Shown here: positions 7,183 to 8,837 of the stretch, one piece after another
Layout: each line of letters opens with the position of its first letter
Numbering within the stretch: position 1 is the stretch's first letter
Source: Rhodospirillales bacterium
GTDB lineage: Bacteria > Pseudomonadota > Alphaproteobacteria > MPNO01 > UBA2964
Assembly: GCA_002727395.1 (NCBI GenBank)
Contig: PBWY01000088.1
Span: forward strand, 1 to 8,837
Length of the DNA stretch: 8,837 nucleotides
Direction of reading: 5' to 3'
Position numbers and translations under genes: made by a program
The notes under the pieces: model-generated
The model's database searches: none
Seen by the model: the letters and a program-made list of their open reading frames with translations, nothing else
Told to the model about the DNA's origin: nothing

Positions 7183-7202
7183 TATGGTATTATTATACCA
7201 TA
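7183..7202. promoter_or_regulatory. Perfect palindrome, candidate operator overlapping divergent -10 elements
   Basis: Arms TATGGTAT (7183-7190) and ATACCATA (7195-7202) are perfectly complementary around a 4-nt TATT spacer. The palindrome contains an extended -10 on the plus strand (TGGTATTAT, 7185-7193) for the oxygenase and a perfect extended -10 on the minus strand (TGGTATAAT, 7192-7200) for rplM. Neither has a good -35, as is allowed for extended -10 promoters. The TGGTAT…ATACCA symmetry resembles operators of dimeric helix-turn-helix repressors such as the GntR family, but no regulator gene is in the window. Confidence 0.5.
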
Positions 7203-7231
7203 AGCTTTCAGCGGAAAGTTGATTGGAGCCA

Positions 7232-7259
7232 TTTCTCAGAGTACCATCCGTTTGAGAAA
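7232..7259 (+). promoter_or_regulatory. Leader hairpin next to the oxygenase ribosome-binding site
   Basis: TTTCTCA (7232-7238) and TGAGAAA (7253-7259) form a 7-bp perfect stem with a 14-nt loop in the presumed leader RNA. It ends 1 nt before the GGGAGA Shine-Dalgarno sequence (7261-7266) of the gene at 7272. It may influence translation or RNA stability, or be chance. Confidence 0.3.
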
Positions 7260-7271
7260 CGGGAGAAATAA

Positions 7272-8297
7272 ATGACGCCGGTAATTGCGCCTACAATTGA
7301 TATCAGTCCTTTTTTTAATGGGAGGATTACTGAGAAACAGCATGTAGCCAAAAAACTCGATCAGGCATGCCGAGAAACAGGGTTTTTTGCAATCACGGGG
7401 CATGGAGTCAATGAAAATATTTTGCAGAAAACTAGAAAAGAAGTTGTAAATTTTTTCTCATTACCGATCGATGAAAAACTAAAAGTCGAACGACCACCGG
7501 AAAAGGTTAGCCGAGGATATAATAGGTTCAAGGATCGCTCGCTATCATATTCTTTGGGAAAACCCGCTCCTCCGGACCTTCAGGAGGCATTTGCCTTTGG
7601 ACCTGATGAATTTACCGGAAAGGATTGGAACAAAAGCGACCCGAGCACCGCGATGATGGCGCCTAATCGTTGGCCAGATAAGCCATCAGGGTTCAAGAAA
7701 TCCATAATAGAATACGATACAGCCATGCGTTGGTTGGGTGAAAGAATGCTAGACATAATTTCTATGTCTTTAGATGTGGACAGAGAGTATTTCATAGACA
7801 AATTTGATCACCAATCGAGTGTTGGGAGAGTTATCCGATATCCGGCTATCCAAAGATCAATCGAGGAAGGTCAACTGAGAGCCGGCGAGCATACAGATTA
7901 TGGAACTATAACATTTCTAAGAGGGGACCCAGTCCCGGGGGGAACAGAGGTGAGAACACCCGATGGCAAATGGGTCGAGGTAAGATGCCCGGAGGGCGGT
8001 TTTGTATGTAACATTGGTGATGCACTATCCAGATGGACAAATGGGCTTTGGAAATCTACTCTCCACCGAGTAGGAAATCCGCCTCGCGGCACGGATAATA
8101 TTGACAGGATCTCCCTAGTTTACTTTCACAGCCCTAATCACGATGCCATTATTGAGTGTGTCCCAAGTTGCATTGGTGACGGTCCCAAATTTGAACCTGT
8201 TACTTTTGCCCAACATTACTTGGACAAAGTAATGAAAGCAGCGCATGCACGTTTAAATGCTTCGTCGGTGGATGCAAGCAAACAAAAAAAGAATTGA
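7272..8297 (+). CDS. 2-oxoglutarate/Fe(II)-dependent oxygenase, isopenicillin N synthase-like family, 341 aa
   Basis: This is a soluble non-haem iron oxygenase of unknown substrate. The N-terminal DIOX_N-type region is clear: PTIDISPFF (7-15), ACRETGFFAITGHGV (32-46) and FFSLPIDEKL (61-70). The catalytic double-stranded beta-helix has the iron ligands His207 and Asp209 in GEHTDYGTITFL and His265 in STLHRV. It also has the co-substrate pair Arg279 and Ser281 in DRISLVYF, so the active site is complete. The usual GGLQV segment is replaced by GGTEVRTPDGKWVEV (223-237). Relatives hydroxylate, desaturate or cyclise small molecules; some bacterial members are annotated as ethylene- or succinate-forming enzymes, but nothing here establishes that. 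The ATG at 7272 has GGGAGA 5 nt upstream. The gene diverges from rplM and is followed after 50 nt by an ArsC-like gene, likely on the same transcript. Confidence 0.92.
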   Translation: MTPVIAPTIDISPFFNGRITEKQHVAKKLDQACRETGFFAITGHGVNENILQKTRKEVVNFFSLPIDEKLKVERPPEKVSRGYNRFKDRSLSYSLGKPAPPDLQEAFAFGPDEFTGKDWNKSDPSTAMMAPNRWPDKPSGFKKSIIEYDTAMRWLGERMLDIISMSLDVDREYFIDKFDHQSSVGRVIRYPAIQRSIEEGQLRAGEHTDYGTITFLRGDPVPGGTEVRTPDGKWVEVRCPEGGFVCNIGDALSRWTNGLWKSTLHRVGNPPRGTDNIDRISLVYFHSPNHDAIIECVPSCIGDGPKFEPVTFAQHYLDKVMKAAHARLNASSVDASKQKKN

Positions 8298-8335
8298 ACC
8301 GATTAAGAAATCTAAAATTGTACAGCTCAACATTT

Positions 8336-8341
8336 AAGGAG
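8336..8341 (+). promoter_or_regulatory. Shine-Dalgarno sequence deciding the ArsC-like gene start
   Basis: AAGGAG lies 6 nt before the GTG at 8348. It selects that codon over an upstream in-frame TTG at 8294 that overlaps the oxygenase stop. Confidence 0.7.
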
Positions 8342-8347
8342 CAATTA

Positions 8348-8707
8348 GTGATAAAAATTTATGGTCTAAAAAATTGTGACACTTGCAGGAAAGCCATGAA
8401 ATGGATGGAAAATGAAAAGATTGAGTATCTATTCCATGATGTGCGCAAGGACAAGCTTAGCAGTGACACTATAATTAATTGGATTGAAAATGTTGGCACC
8501 GAACAACTCCCCAACAGAAGAAGTACTACCTGGCGAAACCTTTCAGAAAACGAAAAAGACCTGTTAGTTTCAGGTGGAGAAGTTGATTTATTAATCAAAT
8601 ACCCCGCTCTGATAAAGAGACCGGTTTTTGTATTGGAAAACGATATTCTGGTTGGATTTAAGGAAGATACCCAAAATATTCTGAAAAATTTCAGGACGGC
8701 CGTTTAG
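8348..8707 (+). CDS. ArsC/Spx/YffB-family thioredoxin-fold protein, 119 aa, GTG start
   Basis: This is a small cytoplasmic protein of the arsenate-reductase-like family. From the GTG it begins with IKIYGLKNCDTCRKAMKW, placing Cys10 and Cys13 in a CDTC motif at the first helix as in thioredoxin folds. It continues with YLFHDVRKDKL, LPNRRSTTWRNLSENEK (the family's N-R-TTWR stretch), YPALIKRPVFVLEN with the conserved Arg-Pro before the cis-Pro strand, and VGFKED near the end. Length and motifs match the YffB/Spx-like branch (about 118 aa) better than classical plasmid ArsC, so arsenate reduction should not be assumed; a thiol-disulphide or glutathione-linked reductase role, or Spx-like RNA-polymerase binding, is possible. 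A longer reading from TTG 8294 adds 18 unlike residues and lacks a ribosome site. The gene is 50 nt downstream of the oxygenase on the same strand. Confidence 0.88.
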   Translation: MIKIYGLKNCDTCRKAMKWMENEKIEYLFHDVRKDKLSSDTIINWIENVGTEQLPNRRSTTWRNLSENEKDLLVSGGEVDLLIKYPALIKRPVFVLENDILVGFKEDTQNILKNFRTAV

Positions 8708-8837
8708 AATTTTGTGATATAGTTATGGAATTCTCTATGGAATTGGCCTTGGATGGTAAAAAAAGTGCAAAAATTATTACAATAAATGCTAGGGCTATTA
8801 AAAACCCGTAAAAGAACAAAAACCCTGATGCCCGTTC

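Noticed and set aside
8294..8347. TTG-initiated extension of the ArsC-like gene, overlapping the oxygenase stop
   Set aside because: The 18 added residues do not resemble the family N-terminus and lack a ribosome site, whereas AAGGAG sits 6 nt before the GTG at 8348.
8725..8811. Short plus-strand open frame of 28 codons starting MEFSMELAL, after the ArsC-like gene
   Set aside because: There is no ribosome-binding site, no recognisable motif, and it is too short to support in AT-rich sequence.
8708..8837. Search for a terminator or gene in the right-end 130 bp
   Set aside because: Only a 3-bp GGG/CCC pairing and short A/T runs are visible; nothing strong enough to call.

Overview
The window looks like ordinary chromosomal DNA of an AT-rich alphaproteobacterium, probably a free-living and possibly marine relative of the Rhodospirillales. 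This rests on recognising protein families and gene neighbourhoods by eye, not on a search. The supporting signs are the run aminotransferase–hom–glpX, the closeness of rplM–rpsI to a type 2 argC, an N-terminally extended ribosomal protein S9, and an OmpA-like lipoprotein with a GHASSRT-type motif. I see no mobile element, CRISPR array, tRNA or rRNA.

Layout. Everything from 7069 down to 1 is on the minus strand. In transcription order it is rplM and rpsI (2-nt gap), a candidate terminator, a roughly 400-bp non-coding stretch, an unrecognised small membrane protein, argC, an OmpA-family lipoprotein, a class I/II aminotransferase of the AlaC/DapL-like group, hom (4-nt overlap with the aminotransferase), and the first 89 codons of glpX, which runs off the left edge. 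Divergent from rplM on the plus strand are an isopenicillin-N-synthase-type 2-oxoglutarate/Fe(II) oxygenase (7272-8297) and a 119-residue ArsC/Spx/YffB-type thioredoxin-fold protein (8348-8707). The last 130 bp hold no gene I can support.

How the genes fit together. Hom makes homoserine for threonine and methionine. The translationally coupled aminotransferase probably serves amino-acid metabolism (alanine/glutamate or aspartate family). ArgC performs the NADPH-dependent third step of arginine synthesis. GlpX is the fructose-1,6-bisphosphatase of gluconeogenesis. RplM and RpsI are 50S and 30S ribosomal proteins. The lipoprotein probably links the outer membrane to peptidoglycan. The oxygenase and ArsC-like gene may form a two-gene transcript of unknown physiological role.

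The most unusual features are a perfect 8+4+8 palindrome between rplM and the oxygenase that carries an extended -10 sequence on each strand, an unrecognised membrane-protein gene plus a long non-coding stretch between rpsI and argC, and a lipoprotein whose OmpA-like domain lacks the usual TD pair. No clear new multi-gene system is visible.
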